A stretch of DNA of 64,000 nt from Saccharopolyspora elongata (GTDB lineage Bacteria; Actinomycetota; Actinomycetes; Mycobacteriales; Pseudonocardiaceae). Location of the stretch: contig NZ_SMKW01000025.1 in assembly GCF_004348985.1 (NCBI RefSeq), positions 1 to 64,000 on the forward strand. Reading direction: 5' to 3'. The notes beneath the pieces were generated by a model. The model had not been told where the DNA came from. It did not search any database and was given only the letters and a program-made list of their open reading frames with translations. Shown here piece by piece: positions 8,044 through 17,089 of the stretch; the first letter of the stretch is position 1, and each line of letters starts with the position of its first letter. A program made the position numbers and the translations under genes.

Positions 8044-10878
8044 ATGATGGCGGGGCGCGGCAGCTCGACCGAGGCACCGGGCGCGGGGTTCGAGTTCCGC
8101 CTGCTCGGCCCTCTTGAGGTGCGCGTCGACGGCAGCCCGCAACCGCTGGGCAGCGCCCCGGTCCGCGCGCTGCTGGCCTGTCTGCTGCTGGAACCGAACC
8201 AGGTCGTCTCGATGGACCGGCTGATCGACACGTTGTGGGAGCACGAGCCGCCGGCCAGCGCGCGGACCATCATCCACGGCTACGTCTCCCGGTTGCGCAA
8301 GCTCTTCGGCGCCGGCTCGGATTCGGCCGAGATCGTCACCCGCCCGCCGGGCTACCTGCTGCGGGTCGACAGCGACCGGATCGACGCGCACCGCGCGCGG
8401 GCGCTGATCAACCGCGCGCACGGCATGGAACCGGCGGCGCGGTCGCGGATGCTGGCCGAGGCGCTGACGCTGTGGCGCGGCCCGGTGCTCTCGGACCTCG
8501 CCAGCAGCCGGCTGTACCGGATGGTCGCGCCGAACCTGGACGAGCTGCGGTTGCTGGCGCTGGAGGAGCGGGTCGCCGCCGACCTGGACCTCGGCAGGCA
8601 CCACCAGCTGGTGCTGGAACTGTCCACCCTGGTCGACCGGAATCCGCTGCGGGAACGGCTCACCAGCCAGCTGATGCTGGCCCACTACCGAGCGGGGCAC
8701 CGCGCCGAGGCGCAGGCCCGCTACCACGCCCTACGTCACCGGCTGTCCCACGAGCTCGGCCTCGATCCCGGCCCCGAGCTGCGCGAACTCTACGAGAAGC
8801 TGCTCCGCGACGACCCGGCGCTGCGCAGCCCGCAGCGCCGACCGGAACCGGGGCCCGAGCTCAAGCGCCCGATCCCGGCGGAACTGCCGCCGGCCCCGGC
8901 CGGATTCGTCGGCCGCCAGAGCGAACTCGCCGCGCTCGACGACATGCTGGCGAAGCGCGAACGCGGCTCCACCCTGCTCGCCGTGCTCGCCGGCACCGCG
9001 GGCGTCGGCAAGAGCGCCCTCGCGCTGACCTGGGCGCACCGCGTCGAGCACGAGTTCCCCGACGGGCAGCTGTACGCATCGCTGCGCGGTTACGACTCGG
9101 AGCGCGAGCCGCTGACGCCCGGCGAGGTGCTGACCAGCATGCTCAAAGCGCTCGGCGTCGCGGCGAATGCGATCCCCGTCGAGCTGGACGACCGCACCGC
9201 GCTGTACCGGTCGCTGCTGGCCAAGCGCCGGGTGCTGGTGCTGCTGGACAACGCGCGCGACTCCGAGCAGGTGCGGCCGCTGCTGCCGGGCAGCGCCGAG
9301 TCGCTGGTGCTGGTCACCAGCAGGCGGCGGCTGGACGGGCTGGTGGTGCGCAGCGGCGCGCGGGTGCTGCCGCTGGAGACGCTGCCGACCGAGACCGCGA
9401 TCGAGCTGCTCGACCGGGCGGGCGTGCCCGGCAAGTCGGCCTCCGAGCCGGCGGCCGCGGCCGCGCTGGCGGAGCTGTGCGGCGGGCTGCCGCTGGCGCT
9501 GCGGATCGCCGCCGCGCGGCTCGCGGCGAACCCGGCGCGCGGCGTGTCCGACCTGGTGCACGAGCTGACCGACGAGCGCAACCGGCTGCACGCGCTGGAC
9601 ATCGACGACGTCGACACCAGCGTCCGCCGCGCGTTCGACATCTCCTACCGCAGCCTGCACCCGGTGCACGCCGACACGTTCCGGCTGTTGGGGCTGGTGC
9701 CCGGCCACACCTTCACCTCGCACGCCGTCGCCGCGCTGTGCGGCACCGACCCGCCCAACGCGCAGCGCAGGCTGCGGGCCCTGGCGCTCGCGCACCTGGT
9801 CACCGAGACCGAGCCGGACCGGTTCGGCATGCACGACCTGCTGCGCGTCTACGCCCGCGACCTGCTGGCCGAGCCGACCCCGGGCGACACCGAGGCGCTG
9901 CGCAGGCTGCTGAACCACTACCTCGTCACGGCCGACCACGCGCGCCGCTTCCTCCGCCCGGCCCGGGACGACCTGGACTTCTCCAGCGGGCCCGAGGTGC
10001 CCCGGCCGGAGATCGTCGACCGGTCGCAGGCGCTGGAGTGGTTCGACGCGGAGTGGACGAACCTGGTCGCCGCCGTCCGGGCGGCGAACGCCGAGGGCAT
10101 GCACGAGCTGGCCTGGCCGCTGGCCCGCCTGCAGTTCAACTACCTGATGGTGCGCTGCCCGTGGGAGGACTGGATCCGGATCTACCGCGACGGGCTCGAC
10201 TCGGCCCGGGCGGTGGACGACCCGGCGGGCAAGGTGCTGATGCCGGCCGGGCTCGGGGTCGCGTACTCGCGGTCGGGCCGGCTGGACGCCGCGCTGGCGC
10301 ACTACGACGAGTCGTACCAGGCCGCGGTGCGGACCGGCGATTCCGCGCGGTTGGCGATGACCCAGGTCAACATGGGCAGCGTGCTGTTCCGCCTGAAGCG
10401 CTACGAAGAGGCGAAAGTGCACTGCCAGGACGCGTTGAGGGTCTACCGTTCGCTGGGCGACCGGTACTTCGTGGCGGGGGCGTTGAACAACCTCGCCATG
10501 GTCGAGCAGGTCAACGGCGAGCTGGAGGAGGCGCTGGCGCACCTGCGCGAGGCCGAGGCGCTGTACCGGGACGCCGACGACCTGGAGACGCTGGCGATGG
10601 TGCTGAACAACTGCGGCGAGGTGAGCATCGAGCTGGGCCGGATCGCCGACGGCGAGCGGTTCCACCACGAGGCGCTGGACATGGCGCTGAAGTGCGGCTC
10701 CGCGATGCGGCAGGCGTCCGCGTACCTGGGCCTCGGCGACGCCGCCCGGTCCCGCGGCGACCTGGCGGTGGCCCGGACCCGCTGGGACACCGCGCTGGCG
10801 ATCTTCGAATCGGAGGGCTCGCCGCGCTCGGCCGATGTCCGCGCGCGGCTGGAAGAGCTCTCCGCGGCCGCCTGCTGA
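8044..10878 (+). CDS. SARP/AfsR-type regulator with NB-ARC and TPR domains
   Basis: This 944-residue regulator has the full AfsR layout: an OmpR-like winged helix (about 17-110), a bacterial transcriptional activation domain (about 117-262), an NB-ARC/STAND NTPase with P-loop GTAGVGKSA (about 317-325), and C-terminal TPR repeats (about 700-940). Such proteins activate secondary metabolism or stress genes by binding direct repeats near -35. No biosynthetic cluster adjoins it, so its targets may be distant. Starts are ATG ATG after GGGAG. Three 11-nt-spaced direct repeats follow immediately after its stop. Confidence 0.92.
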   Translation: MMAGRGSSTEAPGAGFEFRLLGPLEVRVDGSPQPLGSAPVRALLACLLLEPNQVVSMDRLIDTLWEHEPPASARTIIHGYVSRLRKLFGAGSDSAEIVTRPPGYLLRVDSDRIDAHRARALINRAHGMEPAARSRMLAEALTLWRGPVLSDLASSRLYRMVAPNLDELRLLALEERVAADLDLGRHHQLVLELSTLVDRNPLRERLTSQLMLAHYRAGHRAEAQARYHALRHRLSHELGLDPGPELRELYEKLLRDDPALRSPQRRPEPGPELKRPIPAELPPAPAGFVGRQSELAALDDMLAKRERGSTLLAVLAGTAGVGKSALALTWAHRVEHEFPDGQLYASLRGYDSEREPLTPGEVLTSMLKALGVAANAIPVELDDRTALYRSLLAKRRVLVLLDNARDSEQVRPLLPGSAESLVLVTSRRRLDGLVVRSGARVLPLETLPTETAIELLDRAGVPGKSASEPAAAAALAELCGGLPLALRIAAARLAANPARGVSDLVHELTDERNRLHALDIDDVDTSVRRAFDISYRSLHPVHADTFRLLGLVPGHTFTSHAVAALCGTDPPNAQRRLRALALAHLVTETEPDRFGMHDLLRVYARDLLAEPTPGDTEALRRLLNHYLVTADHARRFLRPARDDLDFSSGPEVPRPEIVDRSQALEWFDAEWTNLVAAVRAANAEGMHELAWPLARLQFNYLMVRCPWEDWIRIYRDGLDSARAVDDPAGKVLMPAGLGVAYSRSGRLDAALAHYDESYQAAVRTGDSARLAMTQVNMGSVLFRLKRYEEAKVHCQDALRVYRSLGDRYFVAGALNNLAMVEQVNGELEEALAHLREAEALYRDADDLETLAMVLNNCGEVSIELGRIADGERFHHEALDMALKCGSAMRQASAYLGLGDAARSRGDLAVARTRWDTALAIFESEGSPRSADVRARLEELSAAAC

Positions 10879-10882
10879 GGGG

Positions 10883-10912
10883 CGTTTAGCCGACGTTTAG
10901 CGGCCGTGTAGC
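10883..10912. promoter_or_regulatory. Three 11-nt-pitch direct repeats, SARP-type binding array
   Basis: CGTTTAGC (10883), CGTTTAGC (10894) and CGTGTAGC (10905) recur at exactly 11-nt intervals right after the SARP gene. SARP regulators bind short direct repeats with an 11-bp pitch, and AfsR sites contain CGTTCA-like units, so this looks like an autoregulated promoter for something downstream. From 10913 to 11176 I cannot identify a product: open frames from ATG 10933 (86 codons) and GTG 10935 (99 codons) have no recognisable similarity. Confidence 0.5.
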
Positions 10913-11176
10913 GCCCGCTGGGAACTTTCATCATGTGCGGATCAAGCCGTGCATGGTTCGCACGACGGGCGGCTCTGGGGGGAGTCCAGGGGGGATTGTC
11001 GCCCGGTCGTCCCGGTCGGCACACGTGGCCGGCCGGGGCGGCCGCAGGGGGTTTGGCATTCGGGACGGGTTCATCCCGAATGGACGTGGGGGTGAGTGCG
11101 GGCTTTCGGCGCCAGGAGTGGGTGATCCTGCCGGAGGTCCGCACTTCGTCGTTCCGGGGTACCTGGGGGTGTTCCG

Positions 11177-11245
11177 CCTGGTCGGGGCCGTGAGTACTTC
11201 GTGTCGCCATAGCAGCACGAAGTACTCACGGTAGGCGTGACCAGG
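11177..11245. terminator. Family F long hairpin, copy F2
   Basis: A perfect 16-bp stem (CCGTGAGTACTTCGTG with CACGAAGTACTCACGG, 11188-11231) has a 12-nt loop TCGCCATAGCAG. An outer stem CCTGGTC/GACCAGG extends it. It lies 20 nt beyond the 3' end of the minus-strand SGNH gene and resembles F1 and F3 in both flanks and loop. It probably terminates that gene. Confidence 0.75.
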
Positions 11246-11264
11246 GAAAACGTTGTTCCGGAGC

Positions 11265-12068
11265 TCAGGCCGAGGGGTGTCCGGCGGTGAGCTTCTCCAG
11301 CTGGGGGCGCTTCGCGGTGCGGCCGTCGCCGCTGGACACGCCCCGCAGGCGGCGGCTGATCCACGGCGCCAGGTACTCGCGGGCCCAGCGGATGTCCTGG
11401 GCGCGCTGCTCCCGCCAGGGCATTTCGGGGACCACGGGCCAGGGCTCGCGCCAGTCGGCGGCGACCGGGACGCCCAGCGCCTCGCACGCGCGCAGGGCGA
11501 CCCGCCGGTGGCCCGCCGCGGACAGGTGCAGCCGGTCCTCGCTCCAGGCCCGGTTGTCCCGCAGCACCCGCATAGACCACAGGTCCATCACGTAGCAGCC
11601 GTGCTTGTCGGCGATCGCCCGCAGGTGCGAGTTGTAGGTCCCGACCTTGCCTCGCACGTGCCGCAGCACCGGGGTGCCGCGGGTGTCGAAGCCGGTGCCG
11701 ATCAGCACGTCGGCGCCGGTGGCTCGCAGCTCGCCGACCGCGGAGTCGAAGAGCTCCGCGACCGCGTCCGGGTTGCTGCCGGGGCGGATGATGTCGTTGC
11801 CGCCGGCGGTCAGGGCGACCAGCCCGGGCCGCAGCGCCACCGCCTGGGGCACCTGCTCGTCGACGATCTGGCGGATCAGCTTGCCGCGCACCGCGAGGTT
11901 GGCGTACCGCAGCTCGGGGTCGTGGGCGGTCAGGTGCTCGGCCAGCCGGTCCGCCCAGCCGCGGAAGCTCCCGCTCGGATCCGCGTCGGCGAGCCCCTCG
12001 GTGAAGCTGTCCCCCAGCGCGACGAAGCTGCCCCAGCGCGCCGAGTCGGCGTTGCGCTGCGATTCCAT
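11265..12068 (-). CDS. SGNH/GDSL hydrolase
   Basis: This 267-residue protein has the GDSL block FVALGDSFTEG with the nucleophile Ser, a Gly block (NLAVRGK), the GGND block (ALTAGGNDI) and the C-terminal Asp-x-x-His block (DRLHLSAAGH). It has no signal peptide, so it is a cytoplasmic esterase, lipase or deacetylase of unknown substrate. I chose ATG 12068, which is preceded by AGGAGGG at good spacing, over an ATG 11 codons upstream. It is transcribed alone. Confidence 0.88.
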   Translation of the reverse strand: MESQRNADSARWGSFVALGDSFTEGLADADPSGSFRGWADRLAEHLTAHDPELRYANLAVRGKLIRQIVDEQVPQAVALRPGLVALTAGGNDIIRPGSNPDAVAELFDSAVGELRATGADVLIGTGFDTRGTPVLRHVRGKVGTYNSHLRAIADKHGCYVMDLWSMRVLRDNRAWSEDRLHLSAAGHRRVALRACEALGVPVAADWREPWPVVPEMPWREQRAQDIRWAREYLAPWISRRLRGVSSGDGRTAKRPQLEKLTAGHPSA

Positions 12069-12560
12069 TGACTCTTTCCCTCCTGGTCTTTCCTCCCGCA
12101 CGCGCGGTGACCGGGAACCAGATTGGCGCTCGAACGGCTACCTACGCCACCGTCGGTTCCGCACTAGTGATTAACGGCACTGAACAGTCTAGTATTTCTG
12201 CCCGATTCGCCCGGAAACCGCTCGGACTTTGCGAATTTCGTTGCCGCACTGCACTTTTCCAGCGTCGCGGCAGCGACTGGGTGGCTATTCCTCGAAACAC
12301 CGGTACGGGTGAACCTCAGCTGCTACTGTCCTTCGGCGGTAGCAGATGCAATGAGGGGGCCCGCGATGTTGCGATCGATGCAGGTGGCAGCTCGACGTGC
12401 GTTCGGGGAGACGCCGCGCCGTCCGCCGTTTCGCGTCATCGCGGTCGGTTGAGTTGGGGAACGACAGCGTGCTCCGTTGCGTCGATTCCAGTGCGCCCGC
12501 GATTCGGGTCCACCCGGACGTCGCGCGGCGCTGCAACCGTCCCGAATACCTGGGGGAATC
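12069..12560. other. Low-GC intergenic region
   Basis: About 490 bases separate the SGNH hydrolase and the proline-rich gene. The part from 12160 to 12300 is clearly lower in GC than its surroundings, as expected of a divergent promoter region; TAGTAT at 12190-12195 could be a -10 box. No open frame here has plausible coding character, and I see no repeat. Confidence 0.45.
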
Positions 12561-14606
12561 GTGACGTCACCGCAGAATCCGGCGTCCGCGCCGGGGCCAG
12601 CGGGCTTCGACGCGCAACAGCGGGCAGCAGGCCCGGGAGGACGACGCCGTGCGGACGCGCCGATGCGCGGCTCGCTCGGCGGTGAGGTGCCGCCGGCACC
12701 GAGCGGGCCCCGGCCGCCCGCCCCGCGTCCGATGCGCCTCGATCTGCGCGGCGAGCTCGCCGCACTGGCCGCCGAACCGCACCCGTTCGCGCTGTGGCAG
12801 CGCGCCGAGCAGCTGCCCGATCGCTTCGAGCACGACCAGCGCCGGCAGCCCCAAGACGCCAGGCCGGCGCTGGACCGGCCCGAGGCGCCGAAGACGCCGG
12901 GCGGCGGATTGGCGCTCTCCGGCGACCTCGGCGGGCTCGACGTGCCGCCGGGACGCCCGGAACCGCCGGCCGAGCTGTCCGGCTCGCTCGGCCCCGAGTC
13001 GCTCGAAGAACCGCAGCGCCCGACCGGGTTCAGCGGCGGCCTCAGCGGCTCGCTCCTGCAGGACGATCCGCTGAGCGGCCCGCTGCCATCGATCCATGAC
13101 GGCCTGGTGGGCGGCCCGCCGCCGCAGGCAGGACCGCCGAGCGGCCCGCTGCCATCGATCCATGACGGCCTGGTGGGCGGCCCGCCGCCGCAGGCAGGAC
13201 CGCCGAGCGGCCCGCCGCCACAAGCGGGACCGCCGCGCCACGACCTCCCGCCGACCGGGCCGGACGGCCCGCCGCGCCACCGCGACTCCGGCCCGCTGCC
13301 GCAGCAGGGACCGCCGAGCGGTCCGTTGCCGCAAGACGGGCTGCTGCCCGAGCCGGATGCCCTGCGGCCTGGCGCTCCGCCGAGCGGTCCGTTGCCGCAG
13401 GCTGGCGGGCGACGTCACGACGTTCCGCCGCCAGGCCGGGAGGGCCTGCCGCCCCACGACGGGCCGATGCCCGGGCCGGACGGGTTGCCGCCGAGGTACG
13501 ACTCCGGCCCGCCGAGCGGTCCGCAGCCACAGGTCGGCCCGCCGCGCCACGACCTTCCGCCGGCAGGTCCGGACGGGCCGCCGCCCCACGATGGGCCGAT
13601 CGACGGATTGCCGCCGCGACCCGACGCCGCCCCGATGGGTGCGCCTCCGCAGTCGGGACCGCCGAGCAGCCCGCCTCCGCAGGCCGGTCCGCCGCCGCGC
13701 CACGACTCCGGTCCGAGCAGCGGCCCGCTGCCGCAGGCCGGTCCGCCTCGGCAGGACGGCCCTCCGCCCGGCCCGCTGCCGCTGGACGGCCCGCCTCCGC
13801 AGCCCGGACCGCAGAGCGGCCCGCTGCCGCAGGCCGCTCCGCTCAGCGGTCCGCCGCCGCAGGCTCCGCCGCGTCACGACGCGCCACCGCTCGCGCCTGA
13901 CGGCGCACCGCGGCACGAGGCTCCCGGGCCCCGGCTCGCCGGGCCGCCGCCCTCCGGGCCGCCGCCCGTCGACGGTCCGCCGATGGCCGAACCGCGTCCT
14001 CCTGCTCCGCAGGGTCCGCCGTCGCCTCCGGCCGGCAACCTGTCGCTGGGTGGTCCGCCGCCGCGGCCTCCGGTCGCTCCCGGGCCGCCGCCCGAGGGGC
14101 CGCCGAGCGGTCCGATGCCGCAGGCCGGGCGCCCGGTCGGGCCGCCGCCCGCGCGGCCGGATGGCCCGCCGAGCGCTCCGATGCCGGTCAACGCTGGCCC
14201 GCCGCCGGCTCCGCAGGCGCCACCGCGCCCGCCGGAGCCGCAGCCGGAGCCGGCTCGCCCGCCCGAGCAGCGGCGTCCCGTGCCCGCGCGGGCGCCGAAG
14301 CTCACGCAGCGCGCCGACGGCGGGTTCGGGCCGATGGGATCGTCCGGCACCTGGAGCGGAGCCTCGCCGTCCCGGGCCGGTTACGGCCGGAACATGACCT
14401 GGTCGGCCGACGACTTCAAGGAGGAACGCCGGGAGGACGACGACCTGCGCGCCGGCGCCGGCTACAAGCCGGGCGAGAGCGGTAGCGGCGCGGTGCCGCA
14501 GTTCCTGGTCGAAGCCGACGAACTCTTCGAGGAGGACGACGGCGGGAGCCGCCTCGTCGCCCCGCCGGTGCTGGGCGAAGCCCCCTCCAGCTACCGGGAC
14601 TTCTAG
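12561..14606 (+). CDS. Proline-rich low-complexity protein with PPE-like C-terminal tail
   Basis: The 681-residue protein is mostly Pro, Gly, Ser and Asp in units such as GPPSGPLPQAGPP. Only the ends are complex: an N-terminal part with EPHPFALWQRAEQLPDRF and a C-terminal part with YGRNMTWSADDF, then PQFLVEADELFEEDDGG and VAPPVLGEAPSSYRDF. That tail resembles the ends of actinomycete PPE/ESX-associated proteins as I recall them, and an EspG gene follows, so a type VII secretion link is likely. No PPE domain is visible. The GTG at 12561, after GGGGGAA, is preferred; an in-frame ATG at 12477 is possible. Confidence 0.6.
   Translation: MTSPQNPASAPGPAGFDAQQRAAGPGGRRRADAPMRGSLGGEVPPAPSGPRPPAPRPMRLDLRGELAALAAEPHPFALWQRAEQLPDRFEHDQRRQPQDARPALDRPEAPKTPGGGLALSGDLGGLDVPPGRPEPPAELSGSLGPESLEEPQRPTGFSGGLSGSLLQDDPLSGPLPSIHDGLVGGPPPQAGPPSGPLPSIHDGLVGGPPPQAGPPSGPPPQAGPPRHDLPPTGPDGPPRHRDSGPLPQQGPPSGPLPQDGLLPEPDALRPGAPPSGPLPQAGGRRHDVPPPGREGLPPHDGPMPGPDGLPPRYDSGPPSGPQPQVGPPRHDLPPAGPDGPPPHDGPIDGLPPRPDAAPMGAPPQSGPPSSPPPQAGPPPRHDSGPSSGPLPQAGPPRQDGPPPGPLPLDGPPPQPGPQSGPLPQAAPLSGPPPQAPPRHDAPPLAPDGAPRHEAPGPRLAGPPPSGPPPVDGPPMAEPRPPAPQGPPSPPAGNLSLGGPPPRPPVAPGPPPEGPPSGPMPQAGRPVGPPPARPDGPPSAPMPVNAGPPPAPQAPPRPPEPQPEPARPPEQRRPVPARAPKLTQRADGGFGPMGSSGTWSGASPSRAGYGRNMTWSADDFKEERREDDDLRAGAGYKPGESGSGAVPQFLVEADELFEEDDGGSRLVAPPVLGEAPSSYRDF
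13073..13204 (+). repeat. Perfect 66-nt tandem duplication inside the proline-rich gene
   Basis: Two identical 66-nt units encode SGPLPSIHDGLVGGPPPQAG plus PP, followed by a third partial unit. Perfect identity at the DNA level suggests a recent slippage or recombination event in this low-complexity gene. Confidence 0.9.
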
Positions 14607-14625
14607 GGATTGTTCGATGTGGCTC

Positions 14626-14690
14626 GCGCCGCGGGTGGACCCAACGCCTGCGGTGCGGGCCGAGTCCCGCGCCGCCCGCGGCGCTGACCT
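14626..14690 (+). repeat. Degenerate family B remnant (B4) with hairpin
   Basis: GCGCCGCGGG (14626-14635) pairs perfectly with CCCGCGGCGC (14675-14684). Between them, GCGGTGCGGGCCGAGTCCC differs from the family B copy B3 (GCGGTGCGAGCCGAGTCCC) at one base. As with other B copies, it sits just 3' of a plus-strand gene. It may act as a terminator for the proline-rich gene. Confidence 0.45.
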
Positions 14691-14729
14691 CAGCGCCGGC
14701 CGGTGCACCCCGACTCGAAATGAGCTGTG

Positions 14730-15470
14730 ATGGTCGAGACGATCACCCTGTCGATCCCCGCGGTCGACCTGCTCGGTGAGCAGCTGAACCTCACCGTGCG
14801 GCAGTACCCGTTCGAGCTCCCGCGCGTCGGCGAGGCCGCGGAGGACCGCAACCGGCTGGCCGCCCAGGTGTGGCAGGAGCTGGAGTCGACCGGCCTGGCC
14901 CGCAACGGCCGCCCGGAGCCCGAGGTCGAGGACGCGCTGTACCTGCTGTGCAGCTCCGAGGTGTCGATCGCGGCCGCCGGGCTGCTGGACGTGCGCGCCG
15001 GGCAGCGGCTGGCCGCGCGGGTCGTGGCGACAGGCGAGGTCGGCGTGGTCGGCGTGCTCGACGGCCGGGGGCTGCGGATGAGCTTCCTGGCGCCGGACAC
15101 CCTGCCCCGGGTGTGCGCCGAGCTGCTGCCAGACGCCCCGCCCGGCAGCGGCGGCGAGGTGCGCGCGGTGGCCGATCGCAGCCACGGCCGCCCGACCGAC
15201 GCCGACATCGACGGGCTGGCCGAACTGCGCTCGATCACCTCGGGGCAGAAGTACCGGCTCGGGCACTTCGTCGTCGGCGGCGCCCGGCGCGGCGGGCCGC
15301 GCGGCCGGATCCCGAACCTGATCTGGTTCGACAACGACCGCGGCCGCTATTCGCTGCAGGGCGAGCGCGCCGACGGCCAGGACGTCGTCACCTGCCGCCC
15401 GGCGGACAAGCCCCGCATCGCCGGCCAGCTCGCCGCCCTCCTCGACCGGGCCCGCCGGGGGCTCGGCTGA
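14730..15470 (+). CDS. EspG-family ESX secretion-associated protein
   Basis: The protein has 246 residues and matches the EspG family: VETITLSIPAVDLLGEQL at the start, EVEDALYLLCSSEVS, and a C-terminal GHFVVGGARRGGPRGRI followed by IWFDNDRGRY. In mycobacteria EspG is a cytosolic chaperone that binds the tip of PE-PPE pairs before export through ESX systems. No ESX core genes (eccA-E, esxA/B) occur in the window, so this is an accessory copy. The preceding proline-rich protein is its natural candidate client. GTG 14727 directly before the ATG is an alternative start. Confidence 0.85.
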   Translation: MVETITLSIPAVDLLGEQLNLTVRQYPFELPRVGEAAEDRNRLAAQVWQELESTGLARNGRPEPEVEDALYLLCSSEVSIAAAGLLDVRAGQRLAARVVATGEVGVVGVLDGRGLRMSFLAPDTLPRVCAELLPDAPPGSGGEVRAVADRSHGRPTDADIDGLAELRSITSGQKYRLGHFVVGGARRGGPRGRIPNLIWFDNDRGRYSLQGERADGQDVVTCRPADKPRIAGQLAALLDRARRGLG

Positions 15471-15541
15471 AACGCCTCGTCGGGGAGTCGCGTGCCACTG
15501 GTAGGTGCGGACCGGGTGTTGGTTAGGGCAGGCTGGGTTCT

Positions 15542-16204
15542 GTGACGCAGGACCGGCAGGCGGAGATCGCGGCGGACCGCGACGACCGCGATTCGTTCAT
15601 GCGGCTGCTCGGCGGCCGCACCAGCGCGATCGACGCGAGCCTGCCGCCCATCGCGTTCGGCGCCGGGTGGTTCTTCGGCGGCGAGTCGATCGCCATCGGC
15701 GGCGGCGCGGCGGTGGTGGTGGGCGCGTTGATCGCCGGGTGGCGGCTGCGCGGGGGAGCCCGGCCGCTGGCGGTGCTGATCAGCCTGCTCGCGGTCTTGC
15801 TCGGCGCGCTGATCGCGCTGTACACCGGGGATGCCGCAGACTTCTTCCTGCCCAGGCTGGTGACCAACGCGCTCAGCGCGCTCGCCTGGATGACCAGCAT
15901 CGCGATCCGCTGGCCGCTGCTCGGCGTGGTGGTCGGCACGGCCCTCGGCCAGGCCCGGCGGTGGCGCCGCGACCCGGTGCTGCTGCGGGCGTACAGCCGG
16001 GCGAGCTGGGTCTGGGTCGGCCAGTACGTGGTGCGGCTGGTGGTGTTCATCCCGCTGTGGCTGCTGGGCCTCACCGGCGCGCTGACCATCGCGCAGGTCG
16101 TGCTGACCTGGCCGCTGGTCGCGGTGTGCGTGGCGGCGAGCTGGTGGGTGATGCGGCGGTCCCTGCCGCCGGAACACCCGGGACTGCGGCATCCGCAGTC
16201 GTGA
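15542..16204 (+). CDS. DUF3159 family membrane protein
   Basis: This 220-residue protein has about five or six transmembrane helices. It matches the DUF3159 family as I know it: FMRLLGGRTSAIDASLPPIA at the start, then WWVMRRSLP at the end. The function is unknown in the family. GTG start at 15542. It ends where the dapA-type gene region begins (GTGA at 16201), suggesting co-transcription. Confidence 0.8.
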   Translation: MTQDRQAEIAADRDDRDSFMRLLGGRTSAIDASLPPIAFGAGWFFGGESIAIGGGAAVVVGALIAGWRLRGGARPLAVLISLLAVLLGALIALYTGDAADFFLPRLVTNALSALAWMTSIAIRWPLLGVVVGTALGQARRWRRDPVLLRAYSRASWVWVGQYVVRLVVFIPLWLLGLTGALTIAQVVLTWPLVAVCVAASWWVMRRSLPPEHPGLRHPQS

Positions 16205-16233
16205 CCGCTCGGCCGGAGGAGCAGAATGCGCTC

Positions 16234-17076
16234 ATGTCTCTCGGCAGCGTGATCACCGCGATAGTCACCCCGTTCGACGACGAGCTGCGCGTCGACGAAG
16301 CCGCCTTCCTGGACCTGTTCCGCCATCTGATCGACCACGGCTCGGACGGCATCGTGGTCTGCGGGACGACCGGCGAGGCGCCCACGCTCACCGACGAGGA
16401 GCACCTGCGGCTCATCGAACTCGCCTGCGCCGAGCGCCCGGCGGGCGCCACGGTGATCGCTTCGACCGGGTCGAACAACACCGCGCACGCCTGCGAGATG
16501 ACGGAACGGGCGACCGAGCTCGGCGCCGACGCGGTGCTTTCGGTGACGCCGTACTACAACCGGCCCAACCGCCGCGGCCTCGTCCGTCACTTCACCGAGA
16601 TCGCGCGGGCGACGGACAAGCCGGTGGTGCTCTACAACGTGCCGTCGCGGATCGGCTTGTCGCTGACGCACGACCTGCTCGCCGAGCTCGCCCAGGTCGA
16701 GAACATCGACTACGTCAAGCAGGCGGACAACGCCGCGCTCGCCCAGATCGACGGCCTCGGCCTGTACGCGGGCAACGACGACGGCTTCGCCGCGGCCCTG
16801 GACCTCGGTGGTCTCGGCGGCATCCTGGTGGCCAGCCACCTGGTGGGCCCGCAGATGCGGCGGATGGTCGACGAGCCGGAGCGCCGGGCGGAGATCGACG
16901 CCTCGCTGAAGCCGTTGTACGCCGCGTTGTCGACGACCACGAACCCGATCCCGGTCAAGGCGGCCCTGAACCTGGTCGGCCACCGGGTCGGCGGGGTCCG
17001 GCTGCCGCTGGTGGACGCGGACGAGGCGGAGCTGGCGGCGATCCGCAAGGGCCTCCAAGAGGTCGGCCTCGCCTGA
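16234..17076 (+). CDS. dapA: 4-hydroxy-tetrahydrodipicolinate synthase (DapA family)
   Basis: This 280-residue class I aldolase of the DapA family condenses pyruvate with aspartate semialdehyde in the lysine/diaminopimelate pathway. Visible features are GSVITAIVTPF at the start, GTTGEAPTL for substrate binding, Tyr134 in LYNVPSR, and Schiff-base Lys162 in DYVKQADN. The GNDDGF segment and KQ rather than KE/KD context mark a common actinobacterial variant, so a paralogue acting on another aldehyde is possible. ATG 16234 follows GGAGGAG by 13 nt; GTG 16201, overlapping the previous stop, is an equally plausible start. Confidence 0.82.
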   Translation: MSLGSVITAIVTPFDDELRVDEAAFLDLFRHLIDHGSDGIVVCGTTGEAPTLTDEEHLRLIELACAERPAGATVIASTGSNNTAHACEMTERATELGADAVLSVTPYYNRPNRRGLVRHFTEIARATDKPVVLYNVPSRIGLSLTHDLLAELAQVENIDYVKQADNAALAQIDGLGLYAGNDDGFAAALDLGGLGGILVASHLVGPQMRRMVDEPERRAEIDASLKPLYAALSTTTNPIPVKAALNLVGHRVGGVRLPLVDADEAELAAIRKGLQEVGLA

Positions 17077-17089
17077 GGCGGACTGGACT

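Noticed and set aside
10933..11193. Small protein of 86 codons after the SARP repeats
   Set aside because: No SD, no similarity I recognise, and Gly/Arg/Trp-rich composition typical of non-coding high-GC sequence; kept only as a possibility.
12567..15266. 899-residue minus-strand open frame across the proline-rich and EspG genes
   Set aside because: It spans two real plus-strand genes and consists of Arg-rich low-complexity sequence, as expected of an antisense frame in GC-rich repeats.
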